The notes below the pieces were generated by a model. The model worked only from the letters and a program-made list of their open reading frames with translations, did not search any database and was not told where the DNA came from. From the NCBI GenBank assembly GCA_947478805.1, contig CANJXQ010000008.1:1-64000 (forward strand): a DNA stretch of 64,000 bases, given 5' to 3'. This document shows, piece by piece, positions 40,975 through 51,329 of this stretch (positions within the stretch are counted from its first letter, which is position 1; every line of letters starts with the position of its first letter). Position numbers and translations under genes: made by a program. Source of the stretch: Betaproteobacteria bacterium. Lineage in GTDB: Bacteria > Pseudomonadota > Gammaproteobacteria > Burkholderiales > SG8-39.

Positions 40975-42447
40975 ATGAACGATGACAACGAAATATCTGC
41001 CACCCGCAGCGCGGTTGCCCCAGCGCCTGCGGCGGCTTTTTTCCCGCAGATGAAGCCGGTGTGGGTGGTCGATGACGATCGCTCGATCCGTTGGGTTTTC
41101 GAAAAGGCCCTGACCCGCGAGGCCATCCCTTTCAGGACTTTTTCTCTGGCCAAGGACGCACTCGATGCACTGGATACTGGAGCACCCCAGGTTCTGGTGT
41201 CGGACATCCGCATGCCGGGAACGTCCGGTCTGGAGCTGTTGCAGACCATCAAGGCAAAACACCCCACGATACCGGTCATCGTCATGACGGCCTACTCGGA
41301 CCTGGAATCGGCGGTTGCGGCATTTCAGGGCGGCGCGTTTGAATACCTGCCCAAGCCCTTCGACGTCGACCAGGCGGTCGACCTGATTCGCCGCGCCATC
41401 GACGAATCGCAGCGTGAGAGTGAAGCTGAAGTGGCGGAAACGAGTTCGCCGGAAATTCTCGGCCAGGCGGCATCGATGCAGGAAGTCTTTCGCGCCATTG
41501 GGAGGTTGTCGCAGTCATCGGCCACGGTATTGATTACCGGTGAGTCAGGCAGCGGCAAGGAGCTGGTTGCTCGCGCCCTGCACCGGCACAGCCCGCGAGC
41601 CGCCAAACCATTCGTCGCCATCAATACGGCTGCCATGCCCAAGGATCTTCTGGAGTCGGAACTGTTCGGCCACGAACGCGGCGCATTCACGGGTGCGCAG
41701 GCCATGCGCCGCGGTCGCTTCGAGCAGGCCGAAGGCGGCACGCTGTTCCTGGATGAAATCGGTGACATGCCCTCGGAGCTGCAAACGCGGCTCCTGCGCG
41801 TGCTATCCGATGGAACGTTCTACCGTGTCGGCGGCCATCAGCCGATGCGCGCCAATGTGCGCGTCATCGCCGCTACCCACCAGGACCTCGAGGCGCGCGT
41901 GCGCGACGGGCAATTCCGCGAGGACCTGTTCCACCGCCTCAATGTGATCCGCCTGCGGCTTCCCAGCCTGCGCGAGCGACGCGAAGACATTCCCTTGCTG
42001 GCGCGTTATTTCCTCGCCAAGTCCGCGCGTGACCTGGGCGTCGAGCCCAAGCGCTTGTCCGACGCCGCCATGGGGTACCTCGCGGCCCAGGACTTTCCGG
42101 GGAACGTGCGTCAGCTGGAGAATCTCTGCCACTGGTTGACCGTCATGGCGCCGACCCAGGTGATCGAGACGGGCGACCTGCCACAGGATTTCCGCGACAA
42201 CAACGCCACCGCAGTGAATGCCGATTGGGTTGCGGCGCTGGCAGCCGAGGCCGACCGCATGCTTGCCAAGGGCGAGTCGGGGATCATGGACGGATTGACG
42301 CGCGAATTCGAGAGCACGCTGATTGCCAAGGCATTGGCACGCACCGGCGGGCGCCGTATCGAGGCGGCAACCCTGCTCGGGATCGGTCGCAACACCATCA
42401 CCCGCAAGATCCAGGAGCTGGGGTTGGATGACAAGGAGGCGGGCTGA
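40975..42447 (+). CDS. glnG: Nitrogen regulation response regulator NtrC (sigma54 activator)
   Basis: VWVVDDDRSIRWVFEKAL; GESGSGKELVARALH; GAFTGAQ; C-terminal Fis-type HTH. Confidence 0.96.
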   Translation: MNDDNEISATRSAVAPAPAAAFFPQMKPVWVVDDDRSIRWVFEKALTREAIPFRTFSLAKDALDALDTGAPQVLVSDIRMPGTSGLELLQTIKAKHPTIPVIVMTAYSDLESAVAAFQGGAFEYLPKPFDVDQAVDLIRRAIDESQRESEAEVAETSSPEILGQAASMQEVFRAIGRLSQSSATVLITGESGSGKELVARALHRHSPRAAKPFVAINTAAMPKDLLESELFGHERGAFTGAQAMRRGRFEQAEGGTLFLDEIGDMPSELQTRLLRVLSDGTFYRVGGHQPMRANVRVIAATHQDLEARVRDGQFREDLFHRLNVIRLRLPSLRERREDIPLLARYFLAKSARDLGVEPKRLSDAAMGYLAAQDFPGNVRQLENLCHWLTVMAPTQVIETGDLPQDFRDNNATAVNADWVAALAAEADRMLAKGESGIMDGLTREFESTLIAKALARTGGRRIEAATLLGIGRNTITRKIQELGLDDKEAG

Positions 42448-42650
42448 GCGCGTTAATACAACGAACGGAGTTCATCCCATTCCACATGGCGGGAAGCGCT
42501 GCTGGTTTCGCCTTTGGGCTGGACAAATTCGCATAGAATGGCGCCCCTGTAGCGTCCCATGTTGATGGCGTCACCAATGCCAATCACGGTGACACGCCCT
42601 TCCCCGACAAGCGCAGCACAACCTGCGCCGAGCAAGTACTGGAGATCTTG

Positions 42651-44243
42651 ATGAGCGAAAAATTCCCCGGCGGTGTTGAGATTCATGGTCGCGTGACCCC
42701 CGAGTTTAGGCAGATCCTGAGCGATGATGCGATCAATTTCGTGGCCAAGCTTCAGCGCGCGTTCGAGCCGCGCCGCCAGGAGCTGTTGGCACGGCGCGCT
42801 GTGCGCCAGAAGGAATTCGATGCCGGCAAGTTGCCCGATTTTCTGCCGGAAACAAAGTCGATCCGCGAGTCCGAATGGACGGTGTGCGCCCAGCCCAAGG
42901 ACCTGCAGGATCGTCGCGTCGAGATCACCGGCCCAACGGACCGAAAGATGGTCATCAACGCGCTCAATTCCGGCGCGCTGACTTTCATGTCGGACCTGGA
43001 GGATGCCAACTGCCCGAAATGGGACAACGTCATCAACGGCCAGATCAACCTGCGCGATGCCATCCGTCGCACCATCTCCCTGGAACAGAACGGCAAGCAG
43101 TACAAGTTGAACGACAAGGTTGCGGTGCTGATCCCGCGCCCGCGTGGCTGGCACATGAACGAGAAGCACGTGCTGGTGGACGGCAAGCAGATGTGCGGCG
43201 GCATCTTCGATTTCGGCCTGTACTTTTTCCACAATGCCAAGGAACTGCTTGCGCGCGGCAGCGGGCCTTACTTCTACCTGCCCAAGATGGAGTCGCACCA
43301 CGAGGCGCGGCTGTGGAACGACATCTTCACCATGGCGCAAAAGGAATTGGGCGTTCCGCACGGGACTATCCGCGCGACGGTGCTGATCGAGACCGTGCTG
43401 GCTGCATTCGAGATGAATGAAATCCTCTGGGAGCTGAAGGACCATTCGGCCGGGCTCAATATCGGGCGCTGGGACTACATTTTTTCCTGCATCAAGAAAT
43501 TCCGAACCAACAAGGACTTCTGCCTGGCGGACCGTGCGCAGGTGAACATGCTCGCGCCTTTCCTGCGCGCCTACGCGCTGACGCTGGTGAAGACCTGCCA
43601 TCGCCGCGGCGCGCCGGCCATGGGCGGCATGGCCGCGCAGATCCCAATCAAGAACGACCCGGTCGCCAATGAAGCCGCGATGGAAAAAGTGCGCGCAGAC
43701 AAACTTCGCGAAGTAACTGACGGCTGCGACGGGACCTGGGTCGCGCATCCTGGCCTGGTTCCGATCGCCAAGGAGATTTTCGACAAGCACATGCCCACGC
43801 CCAACCAGTACGGTCGGCAGCGGGACGACGTCGATTACGCCGCGAAAGACCTGCTCGACTTTCGCCCCGAGGCGCCGATCACCGAGGCGGGCTTGCGCAA
43901 CAACATCTCCGTGGGCATCCAGTACCTTGGCGCATGGCTTGCTGGCAATGGCTGCGTGCCGGTGTTCAACCTGATGGAGGACGCCGCAACGGCGGAAATT
44001 TCACGCTCGCAGATCTGGCAGTGGATCCGCAGCGAGAAGGGCAAGCTCGACGACGGGCGCAAGGTCACGGTGGAACTGTTCCGTCAGCTGCTTGCCGAGG
44101 AACTTCCCAAGGTGAAGACCTACCTGGGAGAAGAGGGCTGGAAGGCGGGCAAGTACGAGCAGGGCGCGAAGCTCTTCGACAAGCTCACCACCGGCGACTA
44201 CATCGAGTTCCTGACCTTGCCGGCCTACGAACTGATCGACTAG
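42651..44243 (+). CDS. aceB: Malate synthase A
   Basis: [55 protein letters not shown]. Confidence 0.96.
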   Translation: MSEKFPGGVEIHGRVTPEFRQILSDDAINFVAKLQRAFEPRRQELLARRAVRQKEFDAGKLPDFLPETKSIRESEWTVCAQPKDLQDRRVEITGPTDRKMVINALNSGALTFMSDLEDANCPKWDNVINGQINLRDAIRRTISLEQNGKQYKLNDKVAVLIPRPRGWHMNEKHVLVDGKQMCGGIFDFGLYFFHNAKELLARGSGPYFYLPKMESHHEARLWNDIFTMAQKELGVPHGTIRATVLIETVLAAFEMNEILWELKDHSAGLNIGRWDYIFSCIKKFRTNKDFCLADRAQVNMLAPFLRAYALTLVKTCHRRGAPAMGGMAAQIPIKNDPVANEAAMEKVRADKLREVTDGCDGTWVAHPGLVPIAKEIFDKHMPTPNQYGRQRDDVDYAAKDLLDFRPEAPITEAGLRNNISVGIQYLGAWLAGNGCVPVFNLMEDAATAEISRSQIWQWIRSEKGKLDDGRKVTVELFRQLLAEELPKVKTYLGEEGWKAGKYEQGAKLFDKLTTGDYIEFLTLPAYELID

Positions 44244-44425
44244 ACCCGGCCTCAAGAGGCTGCGAATGGCGCCGGGCGGATCCCGGCGTCGTCGTTTCTG
44301 CGGCCGCTATTTATTATCATTTTTATGATCGTGTATCCAATGCTCTTAGATATATCGACCAATTATTATCAGCAATTCATTGCCGCACAGGCTCACACCG
44401 GCCGACCGCAGCACCGGCTGGCGGT

Positions 44426-45193
44426 TCAGAGAGCGATCTCCGCAAGTACCGGGGCATGGTCCGACGGGCGCTCCAGTTTTCTCGGCGCGATGTCGATCTC
44501 GCAGCGCTTGCACGTGGCCGCAAGCGAATGCGACAGGAGAATATGATCGATGCGTACGCCCATCTTTCGCCTGAAGGCATTCATGCGGTAGTCCCACCAG
44601 CTGAACGACCGCGCCTCCTGCGGGAATAGCCGGAAGCCGTCGCGCAGCCCCAGTCCGATGAGCCGCCCGAACGCCGCCCGTTCGCGCTCGCTGCAAAGCA
44701 CCTGCCCTTCCCAGGCCTTCGGATCGTGCACGTCCTCGTCGGCGGGGGCGATGTTGTAGTCGCCGAGCACGGCAAGGTCGGCATGGCGCTTCAATTCATC
44801 GGCAAGCCAACGCTCGAACGCCTCCAGCCAGGAGAGTTTGTAGACGTACTTGTCCGAATCCACGGATTGCCCATTGGGTACGTAGGCGCAGACGATGCGT
44901 ACGCCGTTTACCGTGACGGCGAGAACACGTTTCTGTTCATCGACAAACCCGGGGATTCCCGCCTGTATGTCACCCGCCGCATTGCGCGTGAGGATGGCAA
45001 CCCCGTTATAGGTCTTCTGGCCTGAAAAGACGACCTGATAGCCAGCCGCCTGTAATGCGGCAGCCGGGAAATTGGCGTCCTCGGTCTTGGTTTCCTGCAG
45101 GCAAACAACATCCGGTTGTCGCTGTCCCAGCCAGTCGAGCAGATGCGGCAGGCGGACTTTCAGTGAATTGACATTCCAGGTGGCGATGATCAT
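44426..45193 (-). CDS. xth: Exodeoxyribonuclease III
   Basis: MIIATWNVNSLKVRLPHLLDWL; CLQETKTED; RIDHILLS; SDHAPV. Confidence 0.93.
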   Translation of the reverse strand: MIIATWNVNSLKVRLPHLLDWLGQRQPDVVCLQETKTEDANFPAAALQAAGYQVVFSGQKTYNGVAILTRNAAGDIQAGIPGFVDEQKRVLAVTVNGVRIVCAYVPNGQSVDSDKYVYKLSWLEAFERWLADELKRHADLAVLGDYNIAPADEDVHDPKAWEGQVLCSERERAAFGRLIGLGLRDGFRLFPQEARSFSWWDYRMNAFRRKMGVRIDHILLSHSLAATCKRCEIDIAPRKLERPSDHAPVLAEIAL

Positions 45194-45274
45194 GTGCTGG
45201 GGGGCTCCAGTTCAGGCAGGGCGAGCCCAAGGACCTGCGGGGTCGCCAAGGGGCTGCCGAAAGTGGCGGCGCAG

Positions 45275-46066
45275 TTAGCGACGCCCGCCGACAAGCCGCG
45301 GATAGCCGGCAGCGTTGATGGCGGATTCGTAGCGCGATTCGTCGAAGCTGTCCAATGCCGTGGTGCCGATGACCAGCAGCGGCACGGTGCCCGCTTCGGA
45401 ATACTTGCGGACTTCTGCCTGGCCGGCAGGGTTTTCGGCCGAGAGTTCCTGATAGGGCACGGCGCGCCCGGCGAGATAGGCCTTGGCGTCCTCGCACGGT
45501 TGCCCGCATTGCGGATGGGTGAACAGCCGCACCAAGGGCAGGCTGTTGGGCCGTGCGGCCTTGGCCGCAGGCTGCGCCGCCTGGGTCGACGTGAATATGG
45601 ACGACGGATAGCCGACCTCATCCAGGTTGTTCTTCCAGGCGACGGCATCGTAACCGTACAGGGTGCGCGAGCCGATCTGCAGGACCGGAACCTGGGTCTT
45701 GCCGCCGCTCAGGGCCTTCAGCGTCTCGAAGCCCTTGGGATCGGCGACGGAAACTTCCTTGAACGGAATGCCTCGTTTTTGCAGCGAGGCGCGTCCATCA
45801 TCGCAAGGCGCACCACAATCGGGAGAGGCGTACATCGTCACGGGGAAATTGCGTGCAGCAACCTGCGCTGCATAGGGGAGCGTCGGGGAGTCGCTGGAGC
45901 CGCTGTCAAGGCGCTTCGGTTGCACGCTTTTCGCTGCGCCTGCGGGCGGCGGGCTCTGGGAATAGGTAACGCGTCCGTCCTTGTCCACCCAGCGGTACAT
46001 CTGCTGGGCCTGGGCACAAGTCGCGAGAAGGAACAGGGCGGCAAAGCCGAAAAATACGCTGCGCAT
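45275..46066 (-). CDS. Secreted DUF4124 protein with two tandem glutaredoxin-like domains
   Basis: MRSVFFGFAALFLLATCAQAQQMYRWVDKDGRVTYSQSPPP; VTMYASPDCGAPCDDG...TQVPVLQIG and VRLFTHPQCGQPCEDA...TVPLLVIG. Confidence 0.88.
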   Translation of the reverse strand: MRSVFFGFAALFLLATCAQAQQMYRWVDKDGRVTYSQSPPPAGAAKSVQPKRLDSGSSDSPTLPYAAQVAARNFPVTMYASPDCGAPCDDGRASLQKRGIPFKEVSVADPKGFETLKALSGGKTQVPVLQIGSRTLYGYDAVAWKNNLDEVGYPSSIFTSTQAAQPAAKAARPNSLPLVRLFTHPQCGQPCEDAKAYLAGRAVPYQELSAENPAGQAEVRKYSEAGTVPLLVIGTTALDSFDESRYESAINAAGYPRLVGGRR

Positions 46067-46132
46067 GTCGGAGCCCGCTCTCATTGCCGAAGAATTCCGC
46101 GCCGTAATTTGCAAGGTGTTTTGCACTGTCGA

Positions 46133-48223
46133 CTACGCGGCGATCATACCATTGTGACGCAGCAGGGCCTCCGGGCTGGGTGCGCGGCCGCGAAACGCTC
46201 GGAAGCTGTCGATCGAGGCGCGGCTTCCGCCAACGGCGAGTATCTCGTCGCGAAAGCGGGCACCGACCTCTGGATTCAGGACGTCGCCGTTGGCAGCATT
46301 GGCCGCCCTCGGCGCGGCGTCCCTCGCCTCCTCGAACGCGCTGTAGGCATCGGCTGACAGCACTTCCGCCCACTTGTAGCTGTAGTAGCCCGCGCTGTAT
46401 CCGCCGCCGAAAATGTGCGAGAAGTTGTTTGGAAAGCGCGTCCACGAAGGGGGGGTGACTACGGCGGTGCGCTGGCGGATCTCGTCGAGCAGTTGCAAGG
46501 GCGTCTTCGGTCCATCCGGGTCGAAGTCGTGGTACAGGTGCATGTCGAAGAGGGAGAACTCCAGTTGGCGCGCCATCTGCATGCCGGACTGGAAGTTTCG
46601 TGCCGCGATCATCTTGTCGAACAATGCGCGGGGCAGCGGCGATCCGGTGTCAACATGCGAGGTCATGCGCGCGAGCACTTCCCATTCCCAGCAGAAATTC
46701 TCCATGAACTGGCTGGGCAACTCCACCGCATCCCATTCCACGCCGCGGATGCCGGATGCGCCGGCATAGTCGATGCGGCTCAGCAAGTGATGCAGGCCGT
46801 GGCCGAATTCGTGGAACAGCGTGATGACTTCGTCATGGGTGAACAAGGCCGGCCGCTTCTTGCCATTGGACTCGCCCACGGGCGACGAAAAGTTGCAGAT
46901 CAGGTAGGCCACCGGTGTCTGCAATCCGGTGCCCGTGCGTCGACGGCACAAGGCTTCATCCATCCACGCCCCGCCACGCTTGGTCTCGCGGGCATACATA
47001 TCGAGGTAAAACTGTCCCAGCGTGCTCCCGTCGGAGGATATCAATCGGAAGAAACGTACACTCGGATCCCAGCTTTCTGCTGCATCCGGGACGATGCGAA
47101 TGTCGAAGATCCGGTCGACGACCCGGAACATGCCCTCGAGTACCTTGTCCTCCGGAAAGTACTGTTTTACCTCCTGGTCGGAAAAGTCGTAGCGCTTGGC
47201 CCGTAACTTCTCGGAGGCGTAGGCGATGTCCCAGGCCTGCAGGTCCTGGATGCCGAGTTCCGCCGTCGCGAATTGCTTGAGTTCGGCGTAATCGCGCCTC
47301 GCGAACGGCATGGCCTTGTCGGCGAGATCTTCCAGAAAGCCGAGCACCTCTTCCGGAGATTTTGCCATCTTGGGTATCAGTGAAACGACCGCGTGACTAG
47401 GATAGCCCAGCAACCGGGCGGCTTCGCGGCGCAGTTTGAGTATCTCGGCGATGAGCGGCGTGTTGTCTCGACTCGGGTCGCCAAATTCGCTGGCACGCGT
47501 CTGGTGGGCGTAGTAAATCTTCTGCCGCAGGTCACGGTTGTCGGCATATTGCAGCAACGGAATGACGCAAGGTGCGCGCAGGGTCAGCTCCCATCCCGAG
47601 CGCCCCTTGGCCTGCGCTGCCTCGCGGGCCGCCAGTCGCACATCCTCCGGCACCCCGGACAGGTTTGACTCATCTTCGATGAGCATGGAAAACGCGTTGG
47701 TGGCGTCGAGCACGTTTTCCGAGAATTTCGTCGTCAATTTGGCCAGCGCTTCCATGATGGCGGCAAAGCGCTGCTTCTGTTGTTCGGGCAATTCGGCGCC
47801 AGACAGCCGGAAGTCGCGGATCTCGTTATCGATGATCCGTTGTTGGGTGGCAGAAAGCCGGGAGAATTCAGGGGAGGCGGCGAGTGCCTTGTACTTGTCG
47901 AACAGGGAGAGGTTCTGGCCGATCTCGGTGTAGTACTGCACGATCTTCGGCTGGTTCGCGTTGTAGGCCTCGCGCAGTTCCGGCGAGTCGAGCACGCCGT
48001 GCAGGTGTCCCACCGCGCCCCAGGCACGGGACAGCCTGTCGGACGCATCATCCAGCGGCGCGACAAACGCCTCCCAGGTGGCGGGCACGGATGCGGTGGT
48101 CTGGCGTGCAATGAGCGCGCGGTTTTCCGCGAGAAGGGTGTCGACCGCCGGGGCAATGTGTTCCGGCCGGATCGCGCCAAAGCGGGGCAAGCCGCGAAAG
48201 TCGAGCAGTGGGTTGTCAGTCAT
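46133..48223 (-). CDS. prlC: Oligopeptidase A (M3 family metallopeptidase)
   Basis: MTDNPLLDFRGLPRFGAIRPEHIAPAVDTLL; ITLFHEFGHGLHHLLSRI (HEFGH zinc motif). Confidence 0.95.
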   Translation of the reverse strand: MTDNPLLDFRGLPRFGAIRPEHIAPAVDTLLAENRALIARQTTASVPATWEAFVAPLDDASDRLSRAWGAVGHLHGVLDSPELREAYNANQPKIVQYYTEIGQNLSLFDKYKALAASPEFSRLSATQQRIIDNEIRDFRLSGAELPEQQKQRFAAIMEALAKLTTKFSENVLDATNAFSMLIEDESNLSGVPEDVRLAAREAAQAKGRSGWELTLRAPCVIPLLQYADNRDLRQKIYYAHQTRASEFGDPSRDNTPLIAEILKLRREAARLLGYPSHAVVSLIPKMAKSPEEVLGFLEDLADKAMPFARRDYAELKQFATAELGIQDLQAWDIAYASEKLRAKRYDFSDQEVKQYFPEDKVLEGMFRVVDRIFDIRIVPDAAESWDPSVRFFRLISSDGSTLGQFYLDMYARETKRGGAWMDEALCRRRTGTGLQTPVAYLICNFSSPVGESNGKKRPALFTHDEVITLFHEFGHGLHHLLSRIDYAGASGIRGVEWDAVELPSQFMENFCWEWEVLARMTSHVDTGSPLPRALFDKMIAARNFQSGMQMARQLEFSLFDMHLYHDFDPDGPKTPLQLLDEIRQRTAVVTPPSWTRFPNNFSHIFGGGYSAGYYSYKWAEVLSADAYSAFEEARDAAPRAANAANGDVLNPEVGARFRDEILAVGGSRASIDSFRAFRGRAPSPEALLRHNGMIAA

Positions 48224-48340
48224 GTGCATGGATTTCGAAGGGTTGGGGGTTTGGAACCAGCGGTAATCAGACGATACAACAGGAGGACAATTGGACCTGC
48301 CAGGCTGATTTTCAAGCCTGCCTCGGGGCACCCATGGAAA

Positions 48341-49624
48341 TTACATCAGGCTTGGCAGCCAGAGGGTGATCTGCGGGAATGCCGTGAGAATGGCAATGAC
48401 AACGAGGTGGGCGAGAAAGTGAGGCATGGAGCCGCGAAAAATCGTCTCCACCGGAACTTTTGAATAGCGTGCGACCACAAAGCAGTTCATGCCGATGGGC
48501 GGGGTGATCAGCCCGACTTCAGCCGTGACGATCTTGATGATGCCGAACCATATCGGGTCAAATCCCAGCGATTTGATGATGGGAAGAACTACTGGTACGG
48601 TGAGGAACAGGATGGCCATCTGGTCCATGAAGCATCCGAGGACCAGGTAGCCGCACAGCAGGATGGCGATGATCACCCATCGATTGACGTCCAGGTGGCC
48701 GACCCACTGCACCAGGTCCTGGGTAAAGTGCGTCAAGGCGAAAAAATAGCCGAAAATCGATGCGCCGACGATGATCATCATGATCATGCATGTGCCATGC
48801 GTGGCCCTGATCAAGCACTGCATCAGCGCCTTGATGGTCAGTTTCCTGCGCTGCAGGGCGACAATGAGCCCGCCGATGGCGCCGACCGCCGCCGACTCAG
48901 TCACCGTGGCAATGCCGGCATAGATGGCGGCAGTAATTCCCACCATCAGCATCAGCAGCGGGCCGGTGGTGAGGAGCAACTTGAATTTCTCCCGCCATGG
49001 TGTGATGTGGGACACGGGGACTCTGGACGGGTCGAGCAACACGAGGATGTAGATGGTCAGGATGATGGTGATGGTCACCAGCACTGCAGGGATGATGCCC
49101 GCCATCAGGAGCTTCCCGATGCTGACTTCCGCGATCAGCCCGTAGATGATCAGGGCGACCGAATGGGGCATCAGAATCGCCAGGGTGCCCGAGATTGCGA
49201 CGATTCCGCCCGCCATCGCCGGTTCGTACCCCTGCCGGGTCATCGCTGGCAGTGTGGTTGCAGACAGCGTCGCCGCTGTCGCCGTGCTGGTGCCGCAAAT
49301 GCTCCCGAAGATGGCGCCGGAGACCGCCGTTGCCATCCCCAGCCCGCCGCGGACTCTGCCTACCCAAGCCGCGGCAGCCCTGAACAAGTCATCTACAACA
49401 CCGCTCAAAAGCACAAATTCGGCCATGAGCAGGAACATCGGGATCGTCAGCAAGTCGTAGACGCTGATCCCGGACAGTGGCGCCGTAGACAAGATACCCC
49501 GCACCATGTCCCAGCCGCCAAATTGGTACAGGCCGATGGTGCCGGCGAGGCCCATTGAAAATCCGACGGGGACTGCAATGGCGAGCAGGCCGAAAAGTAG
49601 AAGGAGTATTCCCAGCGGGTTCAT
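48341..49624 (-). CDS. TRAP transporter large permease (DctM family)
   Basis: ORF 427 aa; GSICGTSTATAATLSATTLPAMTRQGYEPAMAGGIVAISGTLAILMPHSVALIIYG. Confidence 0.93.
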   Translation of the reverse strand: MNPLGILLLLFGLLAIAVPVGFSMGLAGTIGLYQFGGWDMVRGILSTAPLSGISVYDLLTIPMFLLMAEFVLLSGVVDDLFRAAAAWVGRVRGGLGMATAVSGAIFGSICGTSTATAATLSATTLPAMTRQGYEPAMAGGIVAISGTLAILMPHSVALIIYGLIAEVSIGKLLMAGIIPAVLVTITIILTIYILVLLDPSRVPVSHITPWREKFKLLLTTGPLLMLMVGITAAIYAGIATVTESAAVGAIGGLIVALQRRKLTIKALMQCLIRATHGTCMIMMIIVGASIFGYFFALTHFTQDLVQWVGHLDVNRWVIIAILLCGYLVLGCFMDQMAILFLTVPVVLPIIKSLGFDPIWFGIIKIVTAEVGLITPPIGMNCFVVARYSKVPVETIFRGSMPHFLAHLVVIAILTAFPQITLWLPSLM

Positions 49625-50181
49625 TCGTAAAACCCTTTTTCCTTCTGCGGATCGGTCGTGCCATGAGCGGCGCTGCTCCCGCGCGCGATCGCGATGATGT
49701 CCGCGGGCAGTTCGCTCAGCATGCGCAACAATACAAGCGCGCAGCCCAGGGGGACAAGCGCATAGGACGGCCAGACCAGGAAAGTCACCACGCCGGGCAC
49801 GGATTCGTCGGAACGATATGCCTCCAGCGCATGCTCTACGCCGAAATACACGATGCAGGCAAAAAGGAACATTCCGCCAAGCCGCCCGACCATGACAATG
49901 ACCGAGACCGCGCTGGCGGGCAGCCGGTCGATCAGCAGGTCAACCGCGATGTGGGAATTCTTCGCGTACGAACCGGGAAGTCCCAGAAAAAACAGCGAGG
50001 GGAGTACATACAGCGTCAGCACGTCGTATGACCACTGCAGCGGGGCATTCAGGAAATAACGTGAAACCACTTCCCCGCCGACAATTGCCATGGTCGAGAG
50101 CATGGCAATTGCCGCGAGCAGGTCGGTCAGGGACTCGACGTGAGATAAGGCAGCGTCAATCCTCTGGAGGAACGTCTTCAA
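49621..50181 (-). CDS. TRAP transporter small permease (DctQ family)
   Basis: ORF 186 aa; four TM stretches; GGEVVSRYFLNAPLQWSYDV; ATGA overlap with DctM. Confidence 0.92.
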   Translation of the reverse strand: MKTFLQRIDAALSHVESLTDLLAAIAMLSTMAIVGGEVVSRYFLNAPLQWSYDVLTLYVLPSLFFLGLPGSYAKNSHIAVDLLIDRLPASAVSVIVMVGRLGGMFLFACIVYFGVEHALEAYRSDESVPGVVTFLVWPSYALVPLGCALVLLRMLSELPADIIAIARGSSAAHGTTDPQKEKGFYE

Positions 50182-50196
50182 ACTGGACTGCGGAGA

Positions 50197-51234
50197 CTAG
50201 CTTCTCGGCAGCGCGGCGCGATAGGCTTTCAACGTGGCGGTGCCGGGGCGGCCGCGCTTGTCGAGATCCTTGGCCCACTCGTCGGCAACCGCGTCGGTGG
50301 TTTTGCGGAATTCTGCCAGCGCGGGCGCAGGGAATTTGGTCAACTTCACTCCCGAGCTGTGCAGGCGCTCGATGGACTTGCTGTAGGTGCCATCGAGATA
50401 GGCGCACATGCGGAATGACGTCCGGTCGGAAATTCGCTCGATAATTTCGCGATTTTCCTTACTGAGGGAGTTCCATGCTTGGTTGTTCATGACGAAAACA
50501 ACGACCTGGCCGCCGAAATTCAGATTCTCCGTTCCAAACTTGGTCATGTTTTGCATGTCATAGGCAAACACGCTGTCCAAGGCAAAGGTCATGCCGTCAC
50601 TTGTCTTGCGCTGGAACGCTTCATAGGCCTGTGGGCCGGAAACCAGGCGAATCGGTGCCGAGCCGAGCTTGGTCAGCAGAATTTCCCCCGCTCGCGTTGG
50701 CGACAGCATCTTCTGCCCCTTGAAATCGGCCAGCGTGTTCAGTGCCTGCGTATGAGTGAATGCCTGGAATGGCGGCAGCACCATCGGGTAGATGAGGCGC
50801 ACGCCATTTTTTTCGAAGTCAGCGGTTGCGCCCGTGCCGGACTTGAACACCTTCATGTAGGCCGTCGTGCCGTCGCAGGCCTTCTCAAAAATATTGGGCA
50901 TTTGCGCGACGTCCGACAGTTCCATCTTGTCGCCGGCGAAGGAAACGCCGGTAAACGCACCCTGCGCTACGTTGGTCTGGGCAAGTCGCAGCATGTCCTG
51001 GGCCTTGCCCAGCTGTTGTGCGGGAAAGTGCTGGAATTTGACCATGCCTTTCGTCTCCGACGTCACCTGGGCCATCCAAGGGTCCAGTCCGACTTCGACA
51101 AGATAGTGGCTCGATGGCAGGTAACTCGCAATGCGCAGTGTGACTGGCGAGGTTTGCGCCTGGGCTACAGATGTGGCGCCAAAAATGGCTGCGAGGGCGC
51201 TGGCCAAAGCGGCTTTTGCAAACGATTGTTTCAT
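50197..51234 (-). CDS. TRAP transporter substrate-binding protein (DctP family)
   Basis: Signal peptide MKQSFAKAALASALAAIFGATSVAQA; VTLRIASYLPSSHYLVEVGLDPWMAQV. Confidence 0.92.
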   Translation of the reverse strand: MKQSFAKAALASALAAIFGATSVAQAQTSPVTLRIASYLPSSHYLVEVGLDPWMAQVTSETKGMVKFQHFPAQQLGKAQDMLRLAQTNVAQGAFTGVSFAGDKMELSDVAQMPNIFEKACDGTTAYMKVFKSGTGATADFEKNGVRLIYPMVLPPFQAFTHTQALNTLADFKGQKMLSPTRAGEILLTKLGSAPIRLVSGPQAYEAFQRKTSDGMTFALDSVFAYDMQNMTKFGTENLNFGGQVVVFVMNNQAWNSLSKENREIIERISDRTSFRMCAYLDGTYSKSIERLHSSGVKLTKFPAPALAEFRKTTDAVADEWAKDLDKRGRPGTATLKAYRAALPRS

Positions 51235-51329
51235 GGGGATTCCTCCAATGGAAATGCGAGCAAATACAGTGAAATCAAGGTCGATCAGAGTATCGCACCC
51301 TTCGTCTATGGGCGCAAAGGAATGGGCTG

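Noticed and set aside
42453-43790. 445-aa minus-strand ORF
   Set aside because: Antisense to malate synthase; composition artefact.
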